A stretch of DNA of 19,438 nt, from assembly GCA_023458995.1 (NCBI GenBank), contig JAEWVV010000123.1:1-19438 (forward strand), in the 5' to 3' direction. A program made the translations under genes and the position numbers. The notes beneath the pieces were generated by a model. It saw nothing but the letters and a program-made list of their open reading frames with translations. It did not search any database and had not been told where the DNA came from. This document shows, in pieces, positions 6,916 to 15,986 of this stretch (the stretch's first letter is position 1; the number at the start of each line of letters is the position of its first letter). The stretch is from Bacillota bacterium. GTDB taxonomy: Bacteria; Bacillota_I; Bacilli_A; Acholeplasmatales; Acholeplasmataceae.

Positions 6916-9260
6916 TGTATGATTTCAAACTTGAAACCTTATTATAAGTAGAGTCGAAAGACTTAAATTACATTTTTAGAATACTTCCCACGGGGCAACT
7001 CGAGCACCTTTATTTTGGAAGAAAACTGATTGACGAAAACTTAGACGTTCTTACAACGAAAATAACTGCAGGTGCAGGCTCTCAAGTCGAATATGAAAAA
7101 GATGGGAATAAAAGTTTACTTGATTTAATCCCTTTGGAATACTCAGGGATTGGAAAAGGTGATTTTAGATTAACACCATTAGAAATCAAAATGCCTGATG
7201 GGACTTATGTCAATGATTTTGTTTATGATCATGATCAAATCATCGAAGGTTTTTTACCATCCAAAAAATTACCAACCTCATTTGGTGATGCGAAAGAAGT
7301 TCAAAGTTTAATCATTACTCTTGTGGATCAAGTAGCTCATGTTGAGCTTGATTTGATATATTCTGTTTATCCTTTAACGAATGTGTTTACAAGAAGAGCC
7401 ATTTTAAGAAACAAAAACGACAATCCTTTAACCATCCGAAAAATCATGAGTATGATGCTAGATTTAGATTCATCTGACTATGATTTACACACATTTGATG
7501 GAGGTTGGATTAAAGAAGCACATAAACATAAACGAGAGCTTACATATGGTACTTACTTTATTGATTCAACAACAGGTGCTTCTTCAAATAGACATAATCC
7601 TGGAATCATTCTCGCTAAAAAAGGCACACAAGAAGATTTAGGTGTATGTATCGGAATTAATCTTATCTATAGTGGAAATCACTATGAAGCCGTTCATATC
7701 TCAAATCACGATATGCTTCGTGTGATGAATGGGATTAATCCACATTGTTTCGAATGGGTTTTAAATAAAGATGAATCATTTGAAACACCAGAAGCAGTGC
7801 TATCTTATTCTGATCGAGGATTTAATACATTATCAAAAAACTTTCATGATTTTATTAATCAACATATCATCCCAAAACCATTTCAACATCAAGCAAGACC
7901 TGTTGTCTTAAATTCTTGGGAGGCTTTTTACTTTAACTTTAACCAACGAAAGCTCTTAAAACTTGCCAATCAAGCTAAAAAGATTGGTATTGAACTTTTT
8001 GTTTTAGATGATGGATGGTTTGGTAATCGAAATGACGATACAAGTTCTTTAGGTGATTATTTCATCAATAAGAAAAAATTATCCCAAGGGCTCGATGTAT
8101 TTACTAAAAAAATTAGACAAAAAGGTTTAAAATTTGGACTATGGTTTGAACCAGAAATGATTAGTCCCAAAAGCAAACTTTATGAACTTCATCCTGAATA
8201 TGCCGTAAAAATTCCAGGAAGAACACCTTCACTTGGTAGAAATCAACTTGTCTTAGATTTATGCAATAAGGATGTTAGAGACTATATCAAAAAATCGATG
8301 AGTGATATCATCGAAAACATCAAAATTGATTACATCAAATGGGATATGAATCGTCATATGTCAGATATGTATTCCAGTACACTTAAAAATCAGGGAATGT
8401 TTTTTCATCGATATATCTTAGGATTATATGAAATTTTAGACCATATAAAATCTAAGTATCCAGATATCCTTCTTGAAACATGCTCATCTGGGGGAAATCG
8501 TTTTGATTTAGGTATGTTAACCTATGGTGCACAAGTATGGACATCAGATGATACGGACCCGATTGAAAGACTAAAGATACAAGAAGGATTAAGTTATCTT
8601 TATCCACTATCTACAATGAGTTGTCACGTCAGTTTAGCACCACATGCGCAAACATTAAGAGATACTCCACTATCTACACGATTTAATGTAGCTAGTTTTG
8701 GCGTTTTAGGTTATGAACTGAACTTTAACTATGTATCACCAGCTGAAAGAAAAGAGATTAAAAATCAAATCTCATTTTATAAAGAACACCGAAATCTTTT
8801 TCAATATGGAAGATTCATCAGACATGAAAAAATAGATCATTCTCATGTTGTATGGCAAATTGAACACGAGAATAACCATATGGTCTCTCAGTTCCAGATA
8901 ACTGCAGAAGCAAGTCCCGGAGTTGAAAGACTTAAAGTAAAAGATACAAACCGAAATGAATTATACCGAGTTAAAAGCTTTCAGCAAAGACTTCCTCTTA
9001 AGCGATTTGGACATTTAATTGCATTAGCACTTCCAATCAAACTGAATACTGAAGGATTTATCATGCGCGAAGTCGGTAAATACAAAATGTTGGATAATGC
9101 AACAACAGATGAAATCGCGAGCGGTGAAATTCTAAACCAAGGATTAAAACTTAAACAACAGTTTATGGGAACATACTATAATGATAAGACACGTATAATA
9201 GGCGATTTTGGATCGATGATGTATCATATTGAGCAAATAAAACGAGGTGATACCATTTGA
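6915..9260 (+). pseudogene. GH36 alpha-galactosidase with in-frame stop at codon 11 (otherwise open 6948..9260)
   Basis: Family 36 alpha-galactosidase, removing terminal alpha-linked galactose from melibiose/raffinose-type sugars in the cytoplasm. An ATG at 6915 has a perfect AAGGAGG site and overlaps the previous stop, but codon 11 is TAA (6945-6947). The same frame then reads on with family-like N-terminal sequence (NYIFRILPTGQLEHLYFG) and stays open to a TGA at 9258. Counting from 6915 the frame has 781 codons. Expected nucleophile is Asp477 (YIKWDMNR) and acid/base Asp546 (SDDTD); LETCSSGG and LDDGWFG are also intact. The first ordinary start after the stop is a TTG at 7134 with no ribosome binding site, giving 708 residues and losing about 73 residues of the N-terminal beta-sandwich. 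A recent nonsense mutation, a 3-base insertion or a sequence error are the likely explanations. The downstream GH2 gene is translationally coupled to it. Confidence 0.88.
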
Positions 9261-11605
9261 GAACAATCATTCCACTTAATAGAGAATGGCTATTTTCGAA
9301 AGATGATCAATCCTTTGATAAGGATTTGAATCTTGATGATTTCGAACATGTTGAGATTCCTCATTCAGCTGTTGTAATCCCCTATAACAACTTTGATGAA
9401 GCTGTCATGTGGGGGAAGTTTACTTATGTGAGAAATATCATCATTGATGATTTGATGTTAAACAAGCATGTCATTCTTCGTTTTGAAGGAGTTGGACATA
9501 AATCAGATGTTTATGTAGATGGTACGCATGTTTTAACACATGAAGGTGGCTATATTCCTTTTGAAGTCGATTTATCAACGTTTGCTACTTCAAAAAAAGA
9601 GATTCAAATTAAAGTCATTGTTGATACACGCGAAAATCCAAATATTCCTCCCTTTGGTGGTGTTGTCGATTATTTAGGTTATGGTGGTATATATAGAGAA
9701 GTGAGTTTGATTGTAAGAGATCACGGTCATATTTCTGATCTATTCATTGAACAATATGGTAAACCATCGTTTAAGGTTCATGCATATACATCGATTGAAG
9801 GTGGGGAACTCACACTTTATATTCTTGATCATGATGATAATGAACTATTAAAAGTTAGTCAAAAAGTAACAGAAGAACATTCAACTTTTCAAGTGAATCT
9901 ACCAGAATGTCATCTCTGGGACATTGATGATCCCTATCTTTATCAGGCAAGAGTTCTTTATACGCATCATGAGAATTCTGATGATCTAACGATTAACTTT
10001 GGAATTAGAGAAGCAGTTTTCAAAAGAGATGGGTTTTATTTAAACCAAAAGAAAATTAAACTTCAAGGGTTAAATAGACATCAAAGTTTTCCCTATGTGG
10101 GTTATGCAATGCCTAAAAGAGCACAAATTGAAGATGCAGATTTAATCAAGTATGATTTAGGCTGCAATGTCGTTCGGACATCACATTATCCACAATCGAT
10201 TCATTTTTTAAATCGATGTGATGAAATAGGATTACTCGTATTTGAAGAAATACCGGGCTGGCAGCACATCGGTGATGAAGCATGGAAGGAACAAACACTT
10301 AAAAATTTAGATTCCATGATTGAAAGAGATCGAAATCATCCTTCGATTGTTTTATGGGGGGTAAGAATTAATGAATCTCCAGATGACGATCCATTCTATA
10401 TGAAAACAAACGCGCACGCGATGGCCCTAGATCCAACGCGTCAACGTGGTGGTGTCAGAAATTTTGGTAAAAGTCATCTATTTGAAGATGTTTATACGTA
10501 TAATGACTTCTCTCATTTCGGAGATAACCGAGGTATTGAGAAAAAAGAAAAAATCGCAGGAAATGTCCCTTATTTAGTCACTGAATTCAATGGACACATG
10601 TATCCAACCAAACGTTTTGATGATGAGATTCATCGCGTTAATCATTTAAAGCGTCATCTCCGAGTTTTAGATGATGCATATAACCCCAATAATGGAGTTT
10701 CAGGAGCTATCGGCTGGGTATTTAGTGATTACAATACCCATAAAGAATTTGGTAGTGGCGATAAGATTTGTTATCACGGCGTGATGGATATGTATCGTAT
10801 ACCTAAAATCGCATCTTTAGCTTATGCAACACAAAGTGAGTATAAAGATATTTTAGAGGTTACGTCAACCATGAGTCTAGGCGATCATGAGGCATCAAAT
10901 CTAGGATCGATTTATGTGATGACGAACTTAGATGAGGTTAAAGTTTATAAAAATGATGTTTTTATCCAAACCTATAAACCCGATTGTAAACATTATCCAA
11001 ACCTTATTCACGCACCGATTATCATGGATGATTTTATTGGTGAGTCTTTGATGAAGAATGAAAAAATGAGGGAAAAAGATGCTGAACTCACTAAAAGAGT
11101 ATTAAAAGCGGTATCTAAATATGGAAATCATTTACCGCTCATGTATAAACTTCAAATGCTCTATATCTTAAAGAAATATAAGAAAACATATGATGATGCA
11201 GTCAAACTGTATTATACCTATATGACTGGATGGGGCTCAAAACACAACACCTATCGTTTTGAAGGCTATCGGAATGGTGAACTTTCTAAAGTCGTTCATC
11301 AATCACCCGTTACAGAAACGGATCTCGTACTTGAGCATGACGGAAACGATTTAGTTTTAGGGGATACCTATGATGTTAAACGATACGTTATTAAGAAAGT
11401 CGATCAAAACAACCAGTTACTACCCTATGCATTTGATGCACTTCAGATCGAAGTAAGTGGTGTAATCGAACTCATTGGTCCAAACACATTAAGTCTTATC
11501 GGTGGTGCGATAGGCTTTTGGGTTAAGGCATCAACCAAAGGAGAAGGATTCATCACGATTACATGTGGAGATCATATTTTAATTGAAGAGGTTAATTGTC
11601 TATGA
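9257..11605 (+). CDS. GH2 glycoside hydrolase, beta-galactosidase/beta-glucuronidase-like
   Basis: Retaining family 2 enzyme of 782 residues. The N-terminal sugar-binding domain (about 1-150, with FEGVGHKSDVYVDG and GYGGIYREV) is followed by an immunoglobulin-like domain (about 160-250). A TIM barrel (about 255-540) carries the likely acid/base Glu373 (RINES) and nucleophile Glu443 (VTEFNGH), 70 residues apart. LNRHQSFPYVG and RTSHYPQS are family hallmarks. Beta-galactosidase is favoured by the operon context; beta-glucuronidase is the alternative. Residues about 590-660 form an unusual Lys-rich helical segment inside the C-terminal part. No signal peptide is present. The start is TTG at 9257, overlapping the previous TGA (TTGA), with CGAGGTGAT upstream; this uncommon start is supported by the immediate onset of homology. 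Its own TGA overlaps the next start (ATGA). Confidence 0.88.
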   Translation: MRTIIPLNREWLFSKDDQSFDKDLNLDDFEHVEIPHSAVVIPYNNFDEAVMWGKFTYVRNIIIDDLMLNKHVILRFEGVGHKSDVYVDGTHVLTHEGGYIPFEVDLSTFATSKKEIQIKVIVDTRENPNIPPFGGVVDYLGYGGIYREVSLIVRDHGHISDLFIEQYGKPSFKVHAYTSIEGGELTLYILDHDDNELLKVSQKVTEEHSTFQVNLPECHLWDIDDPYLYQARVLYTHHENSDDLTINFGIREAVFKRDGFYLNQKKIKLQGLNRHQSFPYVGYAMPKRAQIEDADLIKYDLGCNVVRTSHYPQSIHFLNRCDEIGLLVFEEIPGWQHIGDEAWKEQTLKNLDSMIERDRNHPSIVLWGVRINESPDDDPFYMKTNAHAMALDPTRQRGGVRNFGKSHLFEDVYTYNDFSHFGDNRGIEKKEKIAGNVPYLVTEFNGHMYPTKRFDDEIHRVNHLKRHLRVLDDAYNPNNGVSGAIGWVFSDYNTHKEFGSGDKICYHGVMDMYRIPKIASLAYATQSEYKDILEVTSTMSLGDHEASNLGSIYVMTNLDEVKVYKNDVFIQTYKPDCKHYPNLIHAPIIMDDFIGESLMKNEKMREKDAELTKRVLKAVSKYGNHLPLMYKLQMLYILKKYKKTYDDAVKLYYTYMTGWGSKHNTYRFEGYRNGELSKVVHQSPVTETDLVLEHDGNDLVLGDTYDVKRYVIKKVDQNNQLLPYAFDALQIEVSGVIELIGPNTLSLIGGAIGFWVKASTKGEGFITITCGDHILIEEVNCL

Positions 11606-13950
11606 AACTTACGATTGAAGAAAAAATAGATTTACTCGACGGTCTTGATGTATGGCACACCAAGCCAGTAGGAGGGCTTCCATCACTGATGATGGCAGAC
11701 GGCCCACATGGACTTCGTAAACAATATGAATCAACAGATAATCTCGGGGTTATGGGAAGCATACCAGCAACCTGTTTTCCAACTGCAAGTTTGGCAGCAT
11801 GTAGTTTTGATAGAAATTTACTTGCTAAAATGGGTAAATTAATAGCAACAGAAGCAAGAGCACAACAAGTCAATATCGTTTTAGGTCCGGGTATTAATAT
11901 CAAGCGAACACCACTCTGTGGTAGAAATTTTGAATATTTCTCAGAAGATCCTTATTTGACAGGAGAACTTGCTGCACCACTCGTTCGAGCAATTGAAGAT
12001 TTAGGTGTGGGGACTTCTGTCAAACACTTTTTCGCAAACAATCAGGAACGCTACCGTTTCACAATCGATTCGATTGTTGATGAACGCGCACTTCATGAAA
12101 TATATTTACGTGCATTTGAAAGAGTTGTTCGGGAAAATCCAGCCACTGTGATGGCAAGTTATAATAAGATCAATGGTCATTATGCGACTGAACATCCCTA
12201 TTTAAATAAACTACTTCGTAAAGAATGGGGTTATTACGGTGTTGTTGTCAGTGACTGGGGTGCTGTTCATAACAGAGTTGAATCACTGATTGCATCCACT
12301 GATCTTGAAATGCCATCATCTTTTGGTTACCGGAGCAAACATGTATTATCTCGAATTCATGATGATACAGTTAGACAAGCAATCAATAAATCTTCCGATC
12401 GTTTAATTGAACTAGTTAGACGCTATAAAACCTATGAAAATGAGACATTTGATTTAGAGACTCATCATCAAAGTGCAATAGAAATTGCACGTGAATCGAT
12501 GGTACTACTTAAAAATCATGATATCTTACCTTTGAACAAAGAAGAGAAGATTTTAATTGTGGGTGGATTTGTTGATCATATCAGATATCAAGGTGCAGGA
12601 TCATCGCACATTAATCCAACAAAACTTGAACAAATCACAGATGTAATCAGTGATTATTCGCCCAATATTCGTATCTCAAAAGGATATACGTTAGATCATC
12701 ATAAACAAGATGATAAACTTGTTGAAGAAGCTCTAGAATTAGCAAAAGACGTTGATAAAGTCATTTATCTTTTCGGATTACCAGAAAGTGAAGAAGCTGA
12801 AGGATATGATCGAAGTCACTTAGATATACCTCAAAAACAAATCGATTTACTTCAAAAATTACATCAAGTAAACCCACATATGATTGGTATTGGTTTCGGT
12901 GGAGCTGTGATGAATTTATCTTTTGAAAAAGAATATTTGAAAGGCTTGCTTCTAGCCTATTTAGGTGGACAAGGTGCAGCGAGAGCTATTCTTGATCTTC
13001 TTTATGGTATTGAAAATCCATCAGGCAGATTAGCAGAAACGTGGATTGATGATATCAAATCGTGTAACGTACAACTCACAAGTGATAATAATGCAGTTTA
13101 TTATGATGAATCGATTTATGTAGGGTATCGCTATTATCAGTCATTTAATCAAAAACCACATTATCCTTTTGGATACGGATTAAGCTATACCAAGTTTGAC
13201 TATTCAAACCTTAAAGTCACTGATGAAGGTGAACATTTTAACATCACCTTTGATTTGACTAACATTGGAAATGTTAAAGGAAAAGAAGTCATTCAAGTCT
13301 ACATTGGTAACAACGAATCTTCTATACATAAGGCACGTATCGAATTAAAAGCATTCGATAAAGTTGAACTTAATCAAGGTGAAACGAAATCAATTCAAAT
13401 GGAACTATCAAAAAAAGCATTTGCACACTGGGATATCTATAAGAAGAGATGGCTCATTGAAAAAGGTAATTATCAAATTATACTCGCAAAAAATGCTTCT
13501 GAAGAAATTGAATCGATGGATGTATTTGTTGACGGAGAAGAAATCTATCACTCATCCTTGAGTTATCAAAAATATACATATGATACAACAGATTTCCCAA
13601 AACTCATTTCCTTCCCTCTTCCTTTAAAATCAATCAAAAGACATCGTCCGTTTACGTTATCTTCTACACTTGAAGATGCAAAACATACGCTTATGGGAAG
13701 AATGGTTGCTAAAATGATTGTAAATATGGCAACAAAAGAAACAAAGAATATGAGTAGTGACATGGTTGAAATCGCTAAGAAAACAATCATGGAAACCCCA
13801 ATGCAAATGCTTGTATTATTCTCAGCAGGAAAAGTAACTTTTGAAATGGGTGAAGGGCTTGTCGATTTAATGAATGGTAAATTGATCAAAGGAATTCTCA
13901 AACTCAAGAAAAGAACGGTGAAAACACATGAATCAACCACAAGTAAGTAA
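11602..13950 (+). CDS. GH3 glycoside hydrolase, beta-glucosidase-like
   Basis: Family 3 enzyme of 782 residues. The N-terminal barrel contains MADGPHGLR (31-39), GRNFEYFSEDP (107-117), KHFFANNQE (141-149) and the nucleophile Asp218 in VVSDWG. The second alpha/beta domain carries EGYDR (400-404), whose Glu400 is the likely acid/base, and a fibronectin-III-like domain follows (about 545-630). A helical C-terminal extension (about 685-775) resembles tails seen in some Firmicutes family members. Beta-glucosidase is the best guess; beta-xylosidase or N-acetylglucosaminidase is less likely, since the latter lacks the EGYDR arrangement. No signal peptide is present, so it is cytoplasmic. A TTG at 11596 would add two residues, but the ATG at 11602 has AGAGGTT at proper spacing and overlaps the GH2 stop (ATGA). 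It overlaps the transporter gene by 23 bases. Confidence 0.88.
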   Translation: MKLTIEEKIDLLDGLDVWHTKPVGGLPSLMMADGPHGLRKQYESTDNLGVMGSIPATCFPTASLAACSFDRNLLAKMGKLIATEARAQQVNIVLGPGINIKRTPLCGRNFEYFSEDPYLTGELAAPLVRAIEDLGVGTSVKHFFANNQERYRFTIDSIVDERALHEIYLRAFERVVRENPATVMASYNKINGHYATEHPYLNKLLRKEWGYYGVVVSDWGAVHNRVESLIASTDLEMPSSFGYRSKHVLSRIHDDTVRQAINKSSDRLIELVRRYKTYENETFDLETHHQSAIEIARESMVLLKNHDILPLNKEEKILIVGGFVDHIRYQGAGSSHINPTKLEQITDVISDYSPNIRISKGYTLDHHKQDDKLVEEALELAKDVDKVIYLFGLPESEEAEGYDRSHLDIPQKQIDLLQKLHQVNPHMIGIGFGGAVMNLSFEKEYLKGLLLAYLGGQGAARAILDLLYGIENPSGRLAETWIDDIKSCNVQLTSDNNAVYYDESIYVGYRYYQSFNQKPHYPFGYGLSYTKFDYSNLKVTDEGEHFNITFDLTNIGNVKGKEVIQVYIGNNESSIHKARIELKAFDKVELNQGETKSIQMELSKKAFAHWDIYKKRWLIEKGNYQIILAKNASEEIESMDVFVDGEEIYHSSLSYQKYTYDTTDFPKLISFPLPLKSIKRHRPFTLSSTLEDAKHTLMGRMVAKMIVNMATKETKNMSSDMVEIAKKTIMETPMQMLVLFSAGKVTFEMGEGLVDLMNGKLIKGILKLKKRTVKTHESTTSK

Positions 13951-15391
13951 GAGCACGAAATATATTTACTCAATGACGGGGATGGGACGCGACTTGATGT
14001 ATGCACTTTATGCAAACTTCTTACTCGTCTTCTTAACAGATGCACTCGGATTAGAAAACTGGCAACTTGTTTCAATCGGAACGATTATTGCTGTAGCACG
14101 TATATGGGATGCAATTAACGATCCTATTATGGGAACGATTATTGATAATACCAAATCTAAATATGGCAAGTTCAAACCATGGATTATACTAGGTGCACTG
14201 ACATCAGGTATTGTCTTTTATCTTCTTTTCCAAGATTTAGGTCTTGCAGGAACAAGCTTTATCGTCGTGTTTGCTATCTTATATTTCTTATCAGATTTAA
14301 CATTTACGATGAACGATATTGCGTATTGGTCGATGTATCCAAGTTTTACTGCGAATCCAAAAGAAAGAGAATCCATTGGATCTCTTGCACGTATATTTGC
14401 AAGTATTGGTATGTTTATTGCGATTGCACTTGTACCGATTATCTACCAAAACTGGAGCATTGGACCAGTTAAGTCATTTTCAATTATTGCGTTAGTTGTC
14501 GTTCTAATCTTTATCATTTCACAACTCATTTTAGTTCTTTTTGTTAAACAACCCAAAAACAAAATTGCTGATATCGAATCTAAGAAGTCAAACCTGAAGG
14601 ATATGGTCAAAGTTATTTTCAAAAACGATCAACTCGTTGTCATTATCATCGCAATCTTCCTTTTCAATTGCGGATACTTTATTACAACATCACTTGGTAT
14701 TTATTTCTTCAATTATGATTTTAATAAATATGGTGGTGCAGAGTTTACAATTTTCTCTGCGATACTTGCAGTTAGCCAGTTGTTATCACTTATTTCATTC
14801 CCCTATTTAATGAAGATTATGACAAGAAAAAAATTGTTTACAATCTCTGTCATCATGATTGCAATTGGTTATGTCTTATTTATGAGTGCTGGTTATGTTC
14901 CTTTCCTCCCATTATCGATGGTAACCATTGGTATTGCTGGTTTTATCTTGTTTAGTGGTCAAGGCTTTATCCAAGTATTAGTTCTTGTCATGTTAGCAGA
15001 TACGATTGAATATGGTCAATGGAAACTTGGAACAAGAAATGAATCGATCATATTTGCGATTAATCCATTTGTAACAAAACTTGCAACATCAGTTCAAGTC
15101 TTTGTTGTGTCGATAACACTTGCAGCATCCGGTTTAAATGAATTTGTTATTAACCCACTAACGGAAGCTAAAAAGGCAAATCCTAATCTATCAACCGAAG
15201 AAGCTAGACAGATGATTGCGTCAAACGTAACATCAGAAATGCTTTTAAACTTAAGATCAGCCATGATTATTGTCCCACTGATCCTCATTATTATTTCCTA
15301 CGTCATTTATCGTTGGAAATATAAAATTGATGCGAACATGTTCAAACAGATTACTTCTGATCTTGAAGCGAGAATTGATCAAAATAATTAA
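13928..15391 (+). CDS. MelB-type glycoside:cation symporter (GPH family, MFS fold)
   Basis: Twelve-helix membrane transporter of 487 residues of the glycoside-pentoside-hexuronide:cation symporter family. It probably imports the oligosaccharides handled by the four enzymes upstream. It closely follows Salmonella MelB in the key regions: GRDLM with Asp22 (MelB Asp19), ARIWDAINDPIMG with Asp61 and Asp65 (MelB Asp55 and Asp59, cation site), YGKFKPWI (MelB loop 2-3) and NDIAYWS with Asp130 (MelB Asp124). Since MelB Asp19 and Asp124 contact the galactosyl group and both are kept, a galactoside substrate is favoured; the coupling ion (Na+, Li+ or H+) is open. It starts 23 bases inside the GH3 gene with a poor ribosome binding site, suggesting coupled translation. 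It is the last gene of the operon, before a terminator. Confidence 0.9.
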   Translation: MNQPQVSKSTKYIYSMTGMGRDLMYALYANFLLVFLTDALGLENWQLVSIGTIIAVARIWDAINDPIMGTIIDNTKSKYGKFKPWIILGALTSGIVFYLLFQDLGLAGTSFIVVFAILYFLSDLTFTMNDIAYWSMYPSFTANPKERESIGSLARIFASIGMFIAIALVPIIYQNWSIGPVKSFSIIALVVVLIFIISQLILVLFVKQPKNKIADIESKKSNLKDMVKVIFKNDQLVVIIIAIFLFNCGYFITTSLGIYFFNYDFNKYGGAEFTIFSAILAVSQLLSLISFPYLMKIMTRKKLFTISVIMIAIGYVLFMSAGYVPFLPLSMVTIGIAGFILFSGQGFIQVLVLVMLADTIEYGQWKLGTRNESIIFAINPFVTKLATSVQVFVVSITLAASGLNEFVINPLTEAKKANPNLSTEEARQMIASNVTSEMLLNLRSAMIIVPLILIIISYVIYRWKYKIDANMFKQITSDLEARIDQNN

Positions 15392-15396
15392 TCATG

Positions 15397-15429
15397 AAAG
15401 CGCCATGAAAACATGGCGTTTTCTTTTTT
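15397..15429 (+). terminator. Rho-independent terminator of the glycosidase operon
   Basis: A stem of CGCCATG (15401-15407) and CATGGCG (15412-15418) with an AAAA loop is extended by one G-T and three A-T pairs. It is followed by TTCTTTTTT. It starts six bases after the transporter stop codon. Confidence 0.88.
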
Positions 15430-15461
15430 GACGATTGGGGCGTATACGCCCTGTTCATCAA
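15428..15461. promoter_or_regulatory. GC-rich perfect palindrome, operator- or hairpin-like
   Basis: GGGCGTATACGCCC (15438-15451) is a perfect 14-base palindrome. Around the same centre TTGA (15428-15431) and TCAA (15458-15461) are also symmetric, making a 34-base interrupted dyad. As RNA it would fold into a hairpin with wobble pairs; as DNA it resembles an operator. It stands out in an AT-rich intergenic gap, 50 bases before the next gene. It has no strong T run, so it is unlikely to be a second terminator. Function unknown. Confidence 0.5.
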
Positions 15462-15511
15462 CTTTTATTCATGTTACGATTAATATGTAATCAAAAGAGA
15501 GGATGGTTTTG

Positions 15512-15982
15512 ATGCAAGGTATTTATTTTGCTTTTCAAGGCTCAGAGAGAAACATACTGAAAACACTTCTTAATGGAATCGATTTTACAGATTATCAGTT
15601 TGAAGTAGATCATTTTCAAGCGAAGAAAGAGTCTTTCCTACATCCTGATTGGGCGTATTATGATAATAAGTATATGATCTCTTCGGATGAAGCTAAAAAA
15701 AGACTACTAGAAGATGAAAATGATGATGAACGTATTGAAAACTTATCGCTTTACGTGAGAAATAAAGCAATACGTAAAAAAAGAATTCAAACATTTAAAG
15801 ATTTGGTTGAAGGAAAATATGAGTTAGCGCTTAAAGTTGTTGATCATAACACCGTGCATGTGTATTCTACAAAAGATGATGTGATCAATAAGATTATGAG
15901 CAATGTTAAAACAATTGATTACTCACATACTTCGATCAAACCGTTTGAATGTATTGATTTCAGTACTGTACTTGGCATGTAA
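15512..15982 (+). CDS. Hypothetical protein, possibly DUF2691-like
   Basis: Small soluble protein of 156 residues that I do not firmly recognise. It has no signal peptide, membrane segment or enzymatic motif. Visible parts are an N-terminal strand-like segment (GIYFAFQGSERNILKTLLNG), a charged helical middle (about 55-95, with DENDDERIENLS) and a C-terminal stretch with KYELALKVVDHNTVHVYS. The last stretch and the overall layout recall DUF2691 proteins of Bacillus, but the resemblance is loose. An ATG at 15503 sits directly against the AGAGAGG ribosome binding site, whereas the ATG at 15512 has correct nine-base spacing and is chosen. It is a single gene between two terminators, convergent with uppP and preceded by a striking palindrome. 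No function is proposed. Confidence 0.75.
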   Translation: MQGIYFAFQGSERNILKTLLNGIDFTDYQFEVDHFQAKKESFLHPDWAYYDNKYMISSDEAKKRLLEDENDDERIENLSLYVRNKAIRKKRIQTFKDLVEGKYELALKVVDHNTVHVYSTKDDVINKIMSNVKTIDYSHTSIKPFECIDFSTVLGM

Positions 15983-15986
15983 AACA

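Noticed and set aside
6915..6947. Ten-codon frame before the GH36 stop as a genuine regulatory leader peptide
   Set aside because: The frame continues directly into GH36-like sequence and no properly placed start follows, so an interrupted gene is the simpler reading.
11592..11903. Minus-strand open frame of 103 codons at the start of the GH3 gene
   Set aside because: It is antisense to conserved GH3 motifs, with no promoter or ribosome binding site.
13566..14075. Minus-strand open frame of 169 codons across the GH3-transporter junction
   Set aside because: It is antisense to two well-supported genes, and its apparent hydrophobicity only mirrors the opposite strand.
15428..15456. TTGACG at 15428 as a -35 of the hypothetical gene's promoter
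   Set aside because: No -10-like hexamer is found at the right distance; it falls in the palindrome instead. The true promoter, perhaps near 15481, is not clear.
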